A stretch of 64,000 nt of DNA, from contig OZ005653.1 in NCBI GenBank assembly GCA_963930645.1, positions 117,186,259-117,250,258 on the forward strand. Reading direction: 5' to 3'. Position 1 is the stretch's first letter. The number at the start of each line of letters is the position of its first letter. The position numbers and the translations under genes are program-made. The notes below the pieces were generated by a model, which saw only the letters and a list, made by a program, of their open reading frames with translations, had not been told where the DNA came from and made no database searches. Source of the stretch: Salticus scenicus (taxonomy: Eukaryota; Arthropoda; Arachnida; Araneae; Salticidae). Shown one piece after another: positions 13,295-24,606 of this stretch.

Positions 13295-13807
13295 TTAACC
13301 CTTACAGGACCATAAGATATCCAAGACTAAATATGCCAATACAACACAATATTTTAGCTATTGTGGGTGTAAAGTAAGAGAATATCACCAGAAAAACATA
13401 GCAGGGTGTATAGGTTTCCTATAATTTCATGGGAAATATTTTCCCTGTGGACCATAAAAGTAAATAAACGAAGAGTTAGGTTTATTATATCGGTATTTTA
13501 TTTATTGCTTTGTAATACAAAAAACATAATAAAAATTATCAGAAAAGTAAAATAAATAGTTAGTTATGGTATTCTACGAAACAATTTCGTTTACTTGTGA
13601 AGCACAAGTGGACATTGCACATAACACATTTATTATGTGTCCTATTTTCTATACGTCGTTTTTATTCGTTCAGAAACACATTTGCCGCCTTGGACATACG
13701 TTTTATTTTGACATTCAGTAAAAAAAAATCGATTCAATAATAATTGAACAATCGATAAAGATTTTTGTAGAAGGGAAAAATATTTTCCTTGGGCGTGAAA
13801 GGGTTAA
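13295..13807 (-). mobile_element. piggyBac-like element remnant flanked by TTAA
   Basis: TTAA occurs at both edges (13295-13298 and 13804-13807). The termini are related inverted sequences, CCCTTACAGGACC at the left and CCCTTTCACGCCC read inward from the right. GGGAAATATTTTCCC-like palindromes lie subterminally at both sides. A TTAA target and CCC-rich termini are the standard signature of piggyBac. At 505 bp the element is far shorter than an autonomous copy (usually over 2 kb), so most of the transposase is deleted. Confidence 0.8.
13560..13705 (-). pseudogene. piggyBac transposase C-terminal Cys-rich domain, remnant
   Basis: On the minus strand, ending with a stop at 13560-13562, the frame reads NKCVMCNVHLCFTSKRNCF followed by VEYHN. 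This is the zinc-binding Cys-rich tail of piggyBac transposases (C-x2-C, HLCF, then NCF and a YH near the C-terminus), which contacts the terminal repeats. Upstream, a second Cys-bearing stretch (about 13640-13700) continues in another frame, so a frameshift is present. The DDD catalytic core is missing, so no active enzyme can be made. The match rests on motif spacing recognised by eye. Confidence 0.7.
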
Positions 13808-15958
13808 AGAACTATGAAAAAAGTTTGAAAATTTTGGGAAGAGAGTTTGCAGTAGGCAAGTAAGTGTGTCAAATACTTTTAGCTCATTTCATAATTCTTC
13901 TTGAAATATTTTATCTATCTTAAAATAGATTCTATACGAAACGATAGGGGTGTGTATATTTATTTGTGCATCTTGAAATATTTTTATGTATACACAGTAG
14001 CTAAATAAACAAAAGCAGGTTAATGTTATTTTCTAACATTATTTTTTATCAATAATGCAAAAATAATTATTCATAATATTTTTATTTACAAAACAACTTA
14101 TTTATGATATAATTATTTATAATACATTTGTACTGTATAATATGAAAAAAAAAAGTAATTTTATTTAAAATGGATTTTTCTTTGTCTATCTCAAATAACC
14201 TTTTTATTAAATTTTTATATAATAATTCGTGCTTTTAAGTTGGTATTTTTCAGTTTGCAAACCAACCATGCTACTAGGCGTACTTGGCGACCTATATATA
14301 CGGCGAGACTTAACTATTTGAGGATTAAACTATTTGACATTTCCTTCTCACGAGGAATTCATAAACAAGATATTTTAAACAACTAATAAATAAACTAATA
14401 ATATATATATTTCTAATTTATTTCATATTTCATATTTCATTTCATATTATTTAAATTTACTAATATTAGAGCGGTCCTCAAAGGGAAAACTACCTTTAAG
14501 ATTTCATATTTTAAACATGTTATGAATATCATTTTAAATAGCCTAAATTTTCCCAGCTTCTTGTTTGACAGTGCTTACTTTGATCATGAAGTTCCTTGCT
14601 GCGTATGAAAAAATCTTCTGCTGATTGCCAAAATGCTGTTGAATGGTTCGAAACTTAACTCAGATATGAAAGGGATAAGGTAGGGAAAACATTCATGACT
14701 GAGAAAAAAAATTTATCTATCCAGTGCCATGCCTTATTTGATAAGTGTCGGCAAAACCGACGCAGTGTGGCAGTCTCTAGATAGCACAGCTAAAGATTAT
14801 GTTTTTGAATGGTAGCGAAGAACAAATATCACCATCCTGAAAATGTTTAATCTGAGACATAAAATGTAAGTATAAATGTAAATATACATAAAAAATAATA
14901 GAATATATTTTTTTATCTTGTTCGATTTCAAACAAAAATGAAACTCATACGCGTTATATAATGCAAACAAAGCTATTTAATTATAATTTCCTTCTTAACT
15001 GTTAAAAATACATCTGCAATAAAAAAAAAAACTAATTAGAATAAGCAATAGAATTAATATTTTATTATTCCTTAGATAATAATTTAAATTAATGCTAAAA
15101 ACTTAAATTAATTAATAAATTTAAATAACTTATAGAAATTATCTTACTATTGTTATTTTCTAATAGATAATAACAATATTTTTTGTTGCTTCTTGTAATT
15201 TCTATTTTTTGTTATTTTCTATTGTTTTAGGTTGTCCTTCTCTCAAAAATTGAAGAACACTCTCTTCAAAAAGAAAAAATAATTCATTCCCCATTTCTCA
15301 AATGTAGACTTCATGATGCTTTAACATAGTCAGCATCAAATCCTGATATTTGTGACTTATTTACCTGGACAGGACTTTCATTTACCCGGACTTGACTTTT
15401 ATTTACCTGGAATATGACTTTTATTTATTTTTACTTAACATCAATGGATAGGTCTTGAGCTCCTTCTTGTATGTTGATTATTTGTCATCTCCTTTGTCTT
15501 TGATCTTCTTGAGCATCTTCTTCTGTAGCCAATGCCTTCCTTTCCACTTAATGTCCTTTTCCTCATCATTATTCAGCGCAGTTCTTCCACAATAGCTCCA
15601 TATTATCTACTTACAAACTTACAAATAAATATTTACAAAACTGAATGACTATGTTTTTCTTCAAAATAGCCTCAATTAAAAATTCCTTTCCTTTTTATCA
15701 CAATGGTTATATTTAATATTTAACATTTAATAGTTAAGAAAACTTATTAATTTATTATAATAAAATATCTCTGTATTATATAATTTTTTATGTTTTTCAA
15801 ACTTTCTAATAAAAAATAAATAAAATAAAATAAAATAAAAGTATGAATGCTAAGATAGACCGTAAAATGACCATTCTAAGGTCGTAGCATTTCCGAATTC
15901 CTTCGTACATTCCTGTAAAAAACTATAAATGATGAGCACATCATTTCCAGTTATGACA
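13808..15958. other. AT-rich DNA with one short tandem repeat, no gene seen
   Basis: A short tandem repeat near 15355-15425 has three diverged units of the type ATTTACCTGGACATGACTTT. T/A runs are common. No open frame longer than 60 codons was judged credible. Confidence 0.4.
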
Positions 15959-16175
15959 TACAGTCGGTAACAAAAGTGTCCGAACACTAGCGAAAATTCC
16001 TATGTAAAAAATGTGCACTTCATACGGTTTTGTTAAATAAATCCTAGTCGAATCCTGTTCTTAGTCAGTCTAAGAACATGATTCGATAAGGATTTATGTA
16101 ACAAAACCGTATGAAGTGTACTTTTTTTACACAGGAATTTTTGCTAGTGTTCGGACACTTTTGTTACCGACTGTA
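15959..16175. mobile_element. Palindromic Tc1/mariner-type MITE, copy 1
   Basis: The 213-bp element (15961-16173) is almost one perfect palindrome. It starts CAGTCGGTAACAAAAGTGTC and ends with the reverse complement, with TA on both sides (15959-15960 and 16174-16175). The centre carries a second palindrome TTCTTAGTCAGTCTAAGAA. A TA duplication and CAGT termini fit Tc1/mariner. Two more copies are at 37618 and 61944. Confidence 0.85.
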
Positions 16176-16286
16176 CTTTATCAAAAATTTTAAATATATA
16201 AGTTTAGTTTTGTTTTAAATAATTTAATATAATTCTAGATATAATATTTTAAACTCTTAAATGCTTTCTTATGTAAGAACTAGAAG

Positions 16287-16540
16287 TACAGGGTGTTAAA
16301 AAGTCCGGACCCATTTTGATGTTTAATAACTCATAAAATAATGAAGATATAAACAAACTTATGGCATTTATTGGTGGAATAACTCGTATACTTTCTTTTC
16401 AGGTTTGAATATCTTTACTTTTGTAAATATCGTCTGCGCGTGTGGTTAATTTCAGATAATTTCATTTTCCAGTCTAAATATCTGTACTTTTCTAAATATC
16501 ATCTATTAGGCGGGGATTTCATTCTGTCACTGTGTCAAGC
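16287..16540 (+). repeat. DNA-transposon-like terminus
   Basis: Begins TACAGGGTGTTAAAAAGTCC, a form common at ends of arthropod DNA transposons. An internal near-repeat of AATATCTTTACTTTTGTAAA follows about 80 bp later. The other end is not found; a T run of about 29 bp follows (16541-16569). Confidence 0.3.
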
Positions 16541-16729
16541 GTTTTTTTTTTTTTTTTTTTTTTTTTTTTCAAATTCATTTAATTCCTTTCAAAAATCATG
16601 TTTATTTTAACAACTTATATTAAAAGAGTAATGAATAATATGAAACAATATTTCGTACAATACATATTACATGTCATACATACGTACAATGAATAATACA
16701 TATTACATTTCGTACAATGCATACATCTG

Positions 16730-16764
16730 GCATGTATATTTTCGTGTTACGCTTTTGATCGCCA

Positions 16765-16795
<31 letters not shown>

Positions 16796-17045
16796 GCCAA
16801 GGGCAACAGAGTTTTGAAATTTAAAATTAAAATTTTGTCAATTTGACAGCAAAATAATTCAATCTAACACCCGCGATAACTAATACATATCTATACCCAA
16901 ATATAAGGATTAAAATCGGGAAATAAATTTCCTCGATTTTTAATAATTTCTTACAAAAAATCCAGTGGGCAATTAACATAGGAAATCTTTTTCTTGGCTG
17001 CACAGACGGTCAGTGAGTCACACTTCGTTTGCGTATAGAACTCAT
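16730..17045 (-). repeat. Family D fragment (reverse orientation)
   Basis: Matches the reverse complement of 3840-4140: ATTTTCGTGTTACGCTTTTG, GGATTAAAATCGGGAAATAA and the terminal CACACTTCGTTTGCGTATAG. It contains an AAT microsatellite (about 16767-16792). The remainder of the element is absent. Confidence 0.5.
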
Positions 17046-17059
17046 AGATATAGTATAGC

Positions 17060-17140
17060 ATATATAGAATAGAGTGATCCCCCCGAGGGGATTAAATATT
17101 CAAGATGGGTATCTCCCGAAAGGTCTCGTCAATCCGCGAT
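17060..17140 (+). repeat. HINE-A body fragment
   Basis: Short match to the A-family middle: CCCCCCGAGGGGATTAAATA, then AAGATGGGTATCTCCCGAAA and GGTCTCGTCAAT. Neither terminus is present. Confidence 0.45.
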
Positions 17141-17364
17141 TGTAATGAAATGCTCGCCCTCTGGTGGGCTAAGGTGAAATTATCATACCACTGCATATCA
17201 TCATATTATGCATTCGATTTTCCATGATGTAATGGCGGAGAAAGAACAATAATAAATACACGTGGCTATTATATTTACTAACAAATGCAGTTCAGAAAGC
17301 GCCATCTATCGATCATTACAAACGCGGATATCTATGATAGAACTACATTAGCACTTTATCAATG

Positions 17365-17491
17365 GTGTATAAAATCTTTAAATTGATTATGACGTCAATT
17401 TTCGTGAGATGCATAATTTAACTTTTTATAATTTTTTAACGTTCACGTTTGATTAAATGTATTTATTTTTATGTCGAAAGAAAATGAACTC

Positions 17492-17526
<35 letters not shown>

Positions 17527-17560
17527 GCAACAATTAAATTAATGGAACTCACAGATATTT
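17365..17560. repeat. Dispersed repeat E
   Basis: ATTGATTATGACGTCAATTT, ACGTTCACGTTTGATTAAAT and GAAAGAAAATGAACTCGTAT recur in reverse at about 22735-22890, and GGCAACAATTA-bearing relatives occur near 41880. It is interrupted here by a T run (about 17497-17525). Class unknown. Confidence 0.4.
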
Positions 17561-17635
17561 TGGAGCAACTTTAATAAAGGTCTATAATCAACAAATAATT
17601 GCAATAAAACAACATTGTGACAATAAATTGAGATA

Positions 17636-17767
17636 AAAACTATCCTATCTCTCAAGTTGGACCAAACTGCACACAGTGTGCAAAATTTCATTAAAATCGG
17701 TTCCTTAGTTTAGGAGTTTACCCCGGACAAACATCGTGACACGTAATTTATATATATATACAGATTT
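17636..17767 (+). repeat. Retroposon-like 3' tail
   Basis: CAAAATTTCATTAAAATCGG, GGTTCCTTAGTTTAGGAGTT and CAAACATCGTGACACG, ending in a TATATA tract. This phrase order resembles the 3' tail of abundant arthropod SINE/LINE families. No reverse transcriptase lies upstream. Confidence 0.35.
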
Positions 17768-18052
17768 TTCTAAGAAAATTGATTTTTTTTTTTTTTTTTT
17801 TTTTTTTCAGTTTTAATGATTTAAAAATTCTTTTAAAATGGAAAATTAACATTGGAAAGAAAATCAAATTTTTTGTTGCGGCACAAAACATGATTTACAA
17901 AGATAACGGCTTTTATAATTGTAAAATATTTATTTAGGCGTTTAAGAATCATTTTATTTAAATTCTTATACAGAGTCATGCTGAATTTTTTTAACTATAT
18001 GCTTCATGAATAATTTGAAAATACTTATTTATCCGACGTTTTTCATGATTCT

Positions 18053-18504
18053 TACACTGAGAAAAAAAAATATACAGCCTTCATCTAAAATGAACTAAAT
18101 CCGTTAACTAGAAATAAATTTCTGAGCTATGCGCATGGCACGCCAATAAACTGAATAGACGAAATGATCGAAAATTTCTAGTCTACACATTTCTAGATGG
18201 TGAAACAATATTCCGAATATTCTGAATGTTTTGAATTGCGGAAAATTCTCGCTTTATTTTCTAGAATTGGGTAATAAACCAAGATTATAGTTGCTGAAAC
18301 CCGCCTCTTATATTCTCATTTATTTGCACATTTTTAAATAACTTTGCCCTTGAGAATATAGGCAAACGCTCTAGAATTCTGATAGGGATTTCTAGAACTC
18401 GCTTTCAAAGGGGACTAGAACTTATAAGGATGACATGGAACTATTTTTTTCAAGAGCCACAATTTAGATTCTAGGTGTCAGTTACAGAATTTTTTCTCAG
18501 TGTA
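18053..18504. mobile_element. MITE with TA duplication and CACTGAG termini
   Basis: Element 18055-18502 begins CACTGAGAAAAAAAAAT and ends ATTTTTTCTCAGTG, with TA immediately outside both ends. The interior is rich in TTCTAGA-type words in both orientations. TA target and CACTG end fit Tc1/mariner; no transposase is encoded. Confidence 0.75.
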
Positions 18505-19982
18505 AAAAGCTAAAAGGCAAATGTTGGGCATATGTTTATGAAATACACTTTACGAGCTATTTGATTTTATTACAGCTTGAGAGATATATAAAAAAAAAAT
18601 TATAATGCATAAATATTAAAATACTCTGGGTTTAAAAATTGAAGGAATAACCTGCTTTCTCACTTTCTTCTTTTGTGCATAACTTTAAACCAAAAAAACA
18701 TATGAACATAAAATTTTGGGTGGCACTTTGGTTATCATATCATTCATCGAATTTTATATAACTTTAGCACAATTAGTGATTTTTAAACTAATAATTATTT
18801 AATTTTTCTCAAAAGTAAGCTTTGAAAAGAATGAAAAATTTCAACAATTTAAAAAAGAAAACTTAATGAAAAATGGTGTTAAAGATGCATTACAGATAGG
18901 TGAAGACGCACATACCTTCAAATGTTAAACTAAATTCCGATTTTTCTTTCTCTCTTCTTTTACTTTTACAACGGACTTTTTGAAAAAATATAATTACTAA
19001 TTTACATTATCTACCAATAAGTATTTGGTCACTTTCGAATTTAGACGTTTTGTCAAGTATCTAGAAAAGTTCTTTATGAATCATCATGAAACTTTGATAG
19101 TGTAAAGAACATGTTATAGCGCATATATTTCAGCAAAAGTTGTGTCCTGAAGAGGAAAAGGGACTAGCTAAAAATTGAACAAAAATCAAAATGTTTTGGA
19201 TCGCCCTGAAAATGTAATGGTTTAAATGCGTTTTGGCTGTAGCATGTGATTATGGAGATTTTTCTCATTATCTGTATAAATTTTTATGAGGCTACCGCAT
19301 ACATTCATGGAGATATAACGGTTTATTTAAAAAATTTCAAAAAAAAATTCCACTTTTCTAATTATAACACATAAGATATTAAACCCAGTGCAAGGCCATT
19401 TTTAGGAAATTTGGCATACTACATTAGGCACAGCATACTGCAATCAGAATGCAAAAATGTTAAATATCCTGCGAAATATGAGCCTTTTTTGCTAAATAAT
19501 TATTAACTACACATGCGCTAACTTTTTAAAAGTTTCATAATTTAATAGCCAAAAGTATTGAGCAATCTATATGAAAACCCCAAACAAATATCGTCTAAAT
19601 TCATAGAGTTATGCAAAATAGAATGAACAAAATTTCAGTTCCTCTCAAAAAAAAAGGGGGGGGAGGAGATGGTAGGAGGGTTTAGCAATATTTATTTACA
19701 TTCAGCGAGCACTATATTACTATGAGGCATTGATTGAATCAAAATAAAGATGTCAGTTAAACCCCATATACATTAGATTTTATTTTGAGATAACTGAAAT
19801 TCTCAACATTCTATCTCTCATAACTTTTTGAATTTATATGATATGTGTATATTGGGGTTTTCATGTAGATTGCTCAATATTTTTGGCTATTAAATTATGC
19901 AAATGATTTTTTTTAAAAGCTCGCGCATGCGTAGTTAAAAATTATTAATAGAACTGCTCATATTTTGTAAGATAAACATTTT

Positions 19983-21806
19983 TACTTTCCGAACACTATA
20001 GTGAGGATGTATTGTAATCATGTCAAAAATTCGAAATCGAGATTTTCATGTTTCTATACGTTTCGAGATCCCCTGAGTCCGTTTTCACTATTTTTACGAT
20101 GATGTATGTATGTTTGTATGTATGTATGTGTGTGTGTATGTATGTGTGTGTGTAAGTCTGTGACTGAACACGCTAGCGTCTAAACGCTTTGGTCGAATAA
20201 GCTGAAAGTTGGTGCGTATATTGTAAGTCACCATAGTACGAACCCTATAGATTTTGGTGAATCTGGCACTTATAGTTTTTTTACAGGGACACAAAGAAAA
20301 ATTCTTTATCATTACGGTCTATGGGACCAAAATCTTAAAAGTGCGATAGCATCTAAACGCCTTATTCAATTGACCAAAAAATTTATACACATATTATAGG
20401 TCACAGTTACTCAATCTGTATAGAGTTTGGAGAATCTGGCACTTGCAGTTTTTTTACAGGGGCACAAAGAAAAATTATCTATCATTATGACCTATGGGGC
20501 CAAATTTTTAAAAGTGTGATAGCGTCTAAACGCTTATTTAATCTGAACAAAAAATTTGTACACATGTTATAGGTCACAGTTGCACGAACTGTATAGATTT
20601 TGGTGAATTTAGCACTTATAGTTTTTTTACAGGGTCACAAACAAAAATTCTTTATCATTATGGCCTGTGGGAACAAATTTTTACTTTCTTCTATATTCAA
20701 TAGAAGAAAGTATTGGATTCGTAAAAATTTTCGACCTCAGGTTTTTGATGGATTTACACGTTTTGAGAGCTGTAGAACACGATTTGACCATTTTTAGAAA
20801 ATGCCTGTCTGTTTGTCTGTCAGTCTCTGTGTGTGTGACAAACTTTTGTGGCAACTGTATCTCAGGAACTACTGCACAGAATTTCATACAAATTGGTATG
20901 TAGTTGCACCTTGACATAAATTAGTGCCTATCAACTTTTGGTAAAAATTGTCTTACAGGTTGCATTGCCATCCCGCTTTTTCTAAATTTTTAACATGATG
21001 GTATAGTACAAAATTTTGTATAAATGTGCATAAAGAGAATTATTTTTTAATAATCATTATGAAATTTACCAGAAATATTTATAATAGAGATAGTCAACTG
21101 GGAAAATTTTTTTGTATGTGTAGGAGCCTCGCCTTCTCCCCCCCCCCCCCCCTTTCATGATGGGTATCTTTGAAAAGAGCTCGCCAGTACCTTTAAAACG
21201 AATGGCTGAACCATAGATCTGCGATAATTTAAAATGAAGTTATCGATTTTTTTTCATTTTTACCCCAATATATATATATATGTAATATTGACAATAAAAT
21301 TGACTTTTTTTGGATATTTAGTGTTATACTACTTCTCTAATATGGAAATCATCTGCATTATCATAGAAGATATTTTTTTTTAAATAATAATTTTAATAAA
21401 ATATTTTTACTGGGTGAATTTGTAAAGGAAAATATAGAAGAAAGCCATGTGGTGGCCACAACATACTAGTTAAAAGTGCGATAGCATCTAAACGCCTTAT
21501 TCAATTGAGCTGAAAATTTATATGAATAATATAAATCACTGTTGCTCTAACTATAAGCATTTTGGTGAATCTAGCATTTATAGGTTTTTTACAGGGACAC
21601 AGCGAAAATTCTTTATCATTATGATCTATGGGCTCAAAGTTCAGTAGCGTTAAATAAAACATCGTGTAATATATGGAGAAAAATACTCAAACACTTTATT
21701 ATGGTTTTATCTCTTTTGTTTGTTTAACAACTCCCCTTTCTTTACTTTATCTACAAAACTGTTAATTACTCAATGTTCGGAAAGTCGTGTGGAGTCACTC
21801 CAGATT
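19983..21806 (+). mobile_element. HINE-B2, complete, carrying nested HINE-A2
   Basis: The 5' head TACTTTCCGAACACTATAGT includes an internal palindrome; a TATG/TG microsatellite follows at 20100-20155; then about four units of roughly 170 bp holding GTGCGATAGCATCTAAACGC and TTACAGGGACACAAAG. The 3' end is TGTTCGGAAAGTCGTG, hairpin TGGAG-TCA-CTCCA and terminal GAT in a T run. The opposite palindrome arm gives the empty site: its reverse complement reads ACATTTTTGCATTCTG, with nothing inserted. HINE-A2 (20682-21470) splits one of the units. Confidence 0.8.
20682..21470 (+). mobile_element. HINE-A2, nested in HINE-B2
   Basis: 5' TACTTTCTTCTATATTC plus perfect inverse ATAGAAGAAAGTATTG; microsatellite near 20813-20838; 3' TAGAAGAAAGCCATG, hairpin TGTGG-TGG-CCACA, terminal CTAGT. 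The host unit is AAATTTTT/AAAAGTGCG in its sister units. Here the T run is split with no duplication, matching insertion between T and T. Confidence 0.85.
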
Positions 21807-22489
21807 TTTTTCATTCTGATTGTAGTAATGCTGTGTCTAATGTAGTTTGCCAAATTTTCTAAAAATGTCCTTGCACTGGGTTTAATACCCTACGTGTTAT
21901 AATTAAAAAAGTGGAAATTTCTTTTGCAATTTTTTAAATAAACCGTTATATCCCAGTGAATATATGTGGTAGCTTCATAAAAAATATATACAGATAATGA
22001 GAAAAGTCCTTTTAATACAGCTAAAACACATTTCAAGCATTACTTTTTACAGGGTGATCCGAAGTATTTTCACTTTTGTTTAAATATTTACTGGTCCCCT
22101 TTACCTCTTCAGGACACAACTTTTGCTGAAATAGATGAGGTATAACATTTTGCACTACCAAATTTTCAAGATAACTCCTAAAGAACTTTTCCAGATATTT
22201 GACAAAACGTCTAAATTCGAAAGTATGTCCAAATACTTATTGGTAGATAACGTATAAAGTATCAGCATCACTAGAATAACAAAAATATCGCTAAATATTT
22301 TTTCTAATGAACGTCTTATCTGACTTTCATGTTTGTATGTATATATTTTTTTTTAAGTTATTAACAGGCGAAAAAAAAAAAGAAGGAAGAAGAAACAGAA
22401 AAGTAAATCCAGGAAGAAAAATCCAATTTTAATCTAATACTTGAATGCATGTGCATCTTCATCTATCTTTAATGCATCCTTATGATCAT

Positions 22490-23140
22490 TTTACCATGTT
22501 TTTATTAACTTCTATTCTTGTTTGTTTGTTTGTTTGTGTGTTTGTTTGTCCGGTACAAATCTTGCAACCTATTTTTAACTAACTTCACTACTAGCTAGAC
22601 ATTTGAAACTTTCACAGTAGCTCAGAACCGGTCACAACACAATACTTCGAAGTCAGATTTTCGAATTGTTTCGTTTTAATTAATTAAAATATGAAAATAA
22701 TAAGCTCGTAATAGCAATAAAAATAGCCATTAAAATATTAGCTATAATTTAATTGTTGCCAAAAAAAATTACGAGTTCATTTTCTTTCAACATAAAAATA
22801 AATACATTTAATTAAACGTGAACATTAAAAAATTATAAAAAGTTAAATGAGGCATCTGAAAAAAAAAATTGACGTCATATTATCCCTTTAAAAAATTTCT
22901 GCATATTGATAAGTGCTAATGTAGGATGCTAATACACGTTGTTCTAAAAGGAGAAATATTTTATTTTTAAAACCAACTTTTTTTTTTTTTCATTATTATT
23001 ATTAGTTTACTGAACTGAGTCTGCGTGCTTAAATATTGCTTAAATGTTATTTTTTTTATCCTCGCGTATTTTATTAATGATTCATCAGAAAATTTAAAAA
23101 CATGGTATATAAAAAGTTTTGTTTTTATCTTATAATTATT
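22490..23140. repeat. Insertion in the right palindrome arm, includes repeat E
   Basis: Absent from the matching left arm (position equivalent to about 18855). Contains a GTTT microsatellite (22516-22549), ACTAGCTAGACATTTGAAAC (a reversed piece of the HINE-C body, see 52900-53160) and repeat E in reverse (about 22735-22890). A block with GAACTGAGTCTGCGTGCTTA at about 23010 recurs near 59305. The ends have no clear inverted repeat. Confidence 0.4.
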
Positions 23141-23167
23141 TCATTAAGTTTTCTTTTCTAGAAATGT

Positions 23168-23198
<31 letters not shown>

Positions 23199-23437
23199 CC
23201 AAAGCTTACTGTTGAGAAAAATTGAATAAATATTAGTTTAAAAATAATTACTTAGGCTACAGTTTTATAAAAATTTGTTTAATGATATGATAATAAGCAT
23301 CGCATCCAAATTTTATATTTCTATGTTCATTTGTTTAAAAAATACACGCAAAAGAAGAAAACAAGAAAACAGGTTATTGCTTTAATTTTGTACACCAATG
23401 TATAATAAAATATTTCCATAAATTAAAAAAAGAAAAA

Positions 23438-24606
23438 ATCTCAAGTGACTCTACTCGGCTTTCGAATATTAAGAAATTAACGGTTGTATACATAAATTAA
23501 AGTAAGAGAATTCGCTAAATAAGCAAAAGAGAGTGTTTCAATATGTATATATATATATATTTTTTTTTTTTCATATAGTATGTTGTTTACTTTAACGATG
23601 TTGCAATTCAAATAATTTGAGTTCATAGATCATAATGTAAAAAAATTTTCGTTATGCCCCTGTAAAATCTGTAAATGTTAGATTCACCAAAATCTATACA
23701 ATTCAAGCAACGGTGGCCTATAAACATGTATAAAACTTCTCAGCTCAATCGGATAAGGCATTTCGACGCTGTCACACTTGAAATAATTTGAGCCCAAAAG
23801 CCATAATCATAATAAATTTTTCATTGTGTCCCTATTAAAAAACTATAAATTTCACCAAAATCTATACAGTTTGTGCTACGGTGACCTGTAAGATGTATAT
23901 AAATTTTCAGCTCAGTCGAATAAAATATTTAGACGCTATCGCACTTTAAATAATTTGAGCCTATAAGTCACAATGGTAATGAACTTTTCGTTGTGTGCCT
24001 GTTAAAAAACTATAAGTGCGAAATTCACCAAAATCTATACAGTTGTATTATGGTAATCATAATATATGTATAAGTTTTTAGTTAATTCGAGTGAAGCGTT
24101 TACACACTATCGCACTTCAAATAATTAGAGCCCATTGACCATAATGATAAAGAGTTCTTTGCATCCCTGTAAAAAAAAAAAAAAAAATACTACAACGAAA
24201 ATCTATACGATTCGTGCGACTGTGACCTATAATATGTATACTATAAATTTTCAGGTTAATTGAATTAGCATATAAACGCTATCGAATTTCAAAGTGTTTG
24301 AGCCTATAAATTATAATGATAAAGAAATTATCTTTGTGTCTCTGTAAAAAATCTATAATGCCAGATTCACCAAAATCGATAGGGTTTGTATTTTTGTGAC
24401 ATATAACATATGTACGTAATAACTTTCAGCTTTTTCGAACGAAGTGTTTAGACGGTATCGTGTTCACTTACCCACACACACGCACGTACATCACCGTAAA
24501 AATAGCAAAAATTAACTCAGGGCACCTCAAAACGTACAGATACATTAAAATCTTAAATCTTTTTGTCTGATTACAAAGCTTACCTTACATATGTATGTTA
24601 AGAAAG
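23438..24606 (-). mobile_element. HINE-B3
   Basis: Minus-strand element. Its 3' end at 23438 has a decayed hairpin (AGAGTCACTTGAG) and CGAAAGCC in place of the usual GGAAAGT. Five or six units of roughly 175 bp follow, then the microsatellite (CACACACACGCACGTACAT, 24471-24492) and the head near 24600, where the palindrome is degraded to CTTACCTTACATATGTATGT. Older than B2 or B5 judging by the decayed termini. Confidence 0.7.

Larger units (their letters stand above)
18640..23390. repeat. Giant palindrome, about 1 kb per arm, broken by nested insertions
   Basis: Left arm about 18640-19650. Right arm about 19790-19982 plus 21807-22490 plus 23140-23390. Matching blocks: CCAAAAGTATTGAGCAATCT opposes AGATTGCTCAATATTTTTGG; TGCTGAAATAGATGAG opposes the reversed 19125-19145; ATAAGTATTTGG opposes CCAAATACTTAT; TAATTATTTAATTTTTCTCA opposes TGAGAAAAATTGAATAAATA. 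The loop is about 140 bp. The right arm was split by HINE-B2 (19983-21806) and by about 650 bp at 22490-23140. The arms are roughly 75-85% similar by eye, so the structure is old or its arms come from two family members. Its class is unknown. Confidence 0.65.

Noticed and set aside
20681..20917. Small frames over the HINE heads (20600-20917, 43369-43600 and similar)
   Set aside because: They recur because the repeat recurs; frames are not kept between copies.
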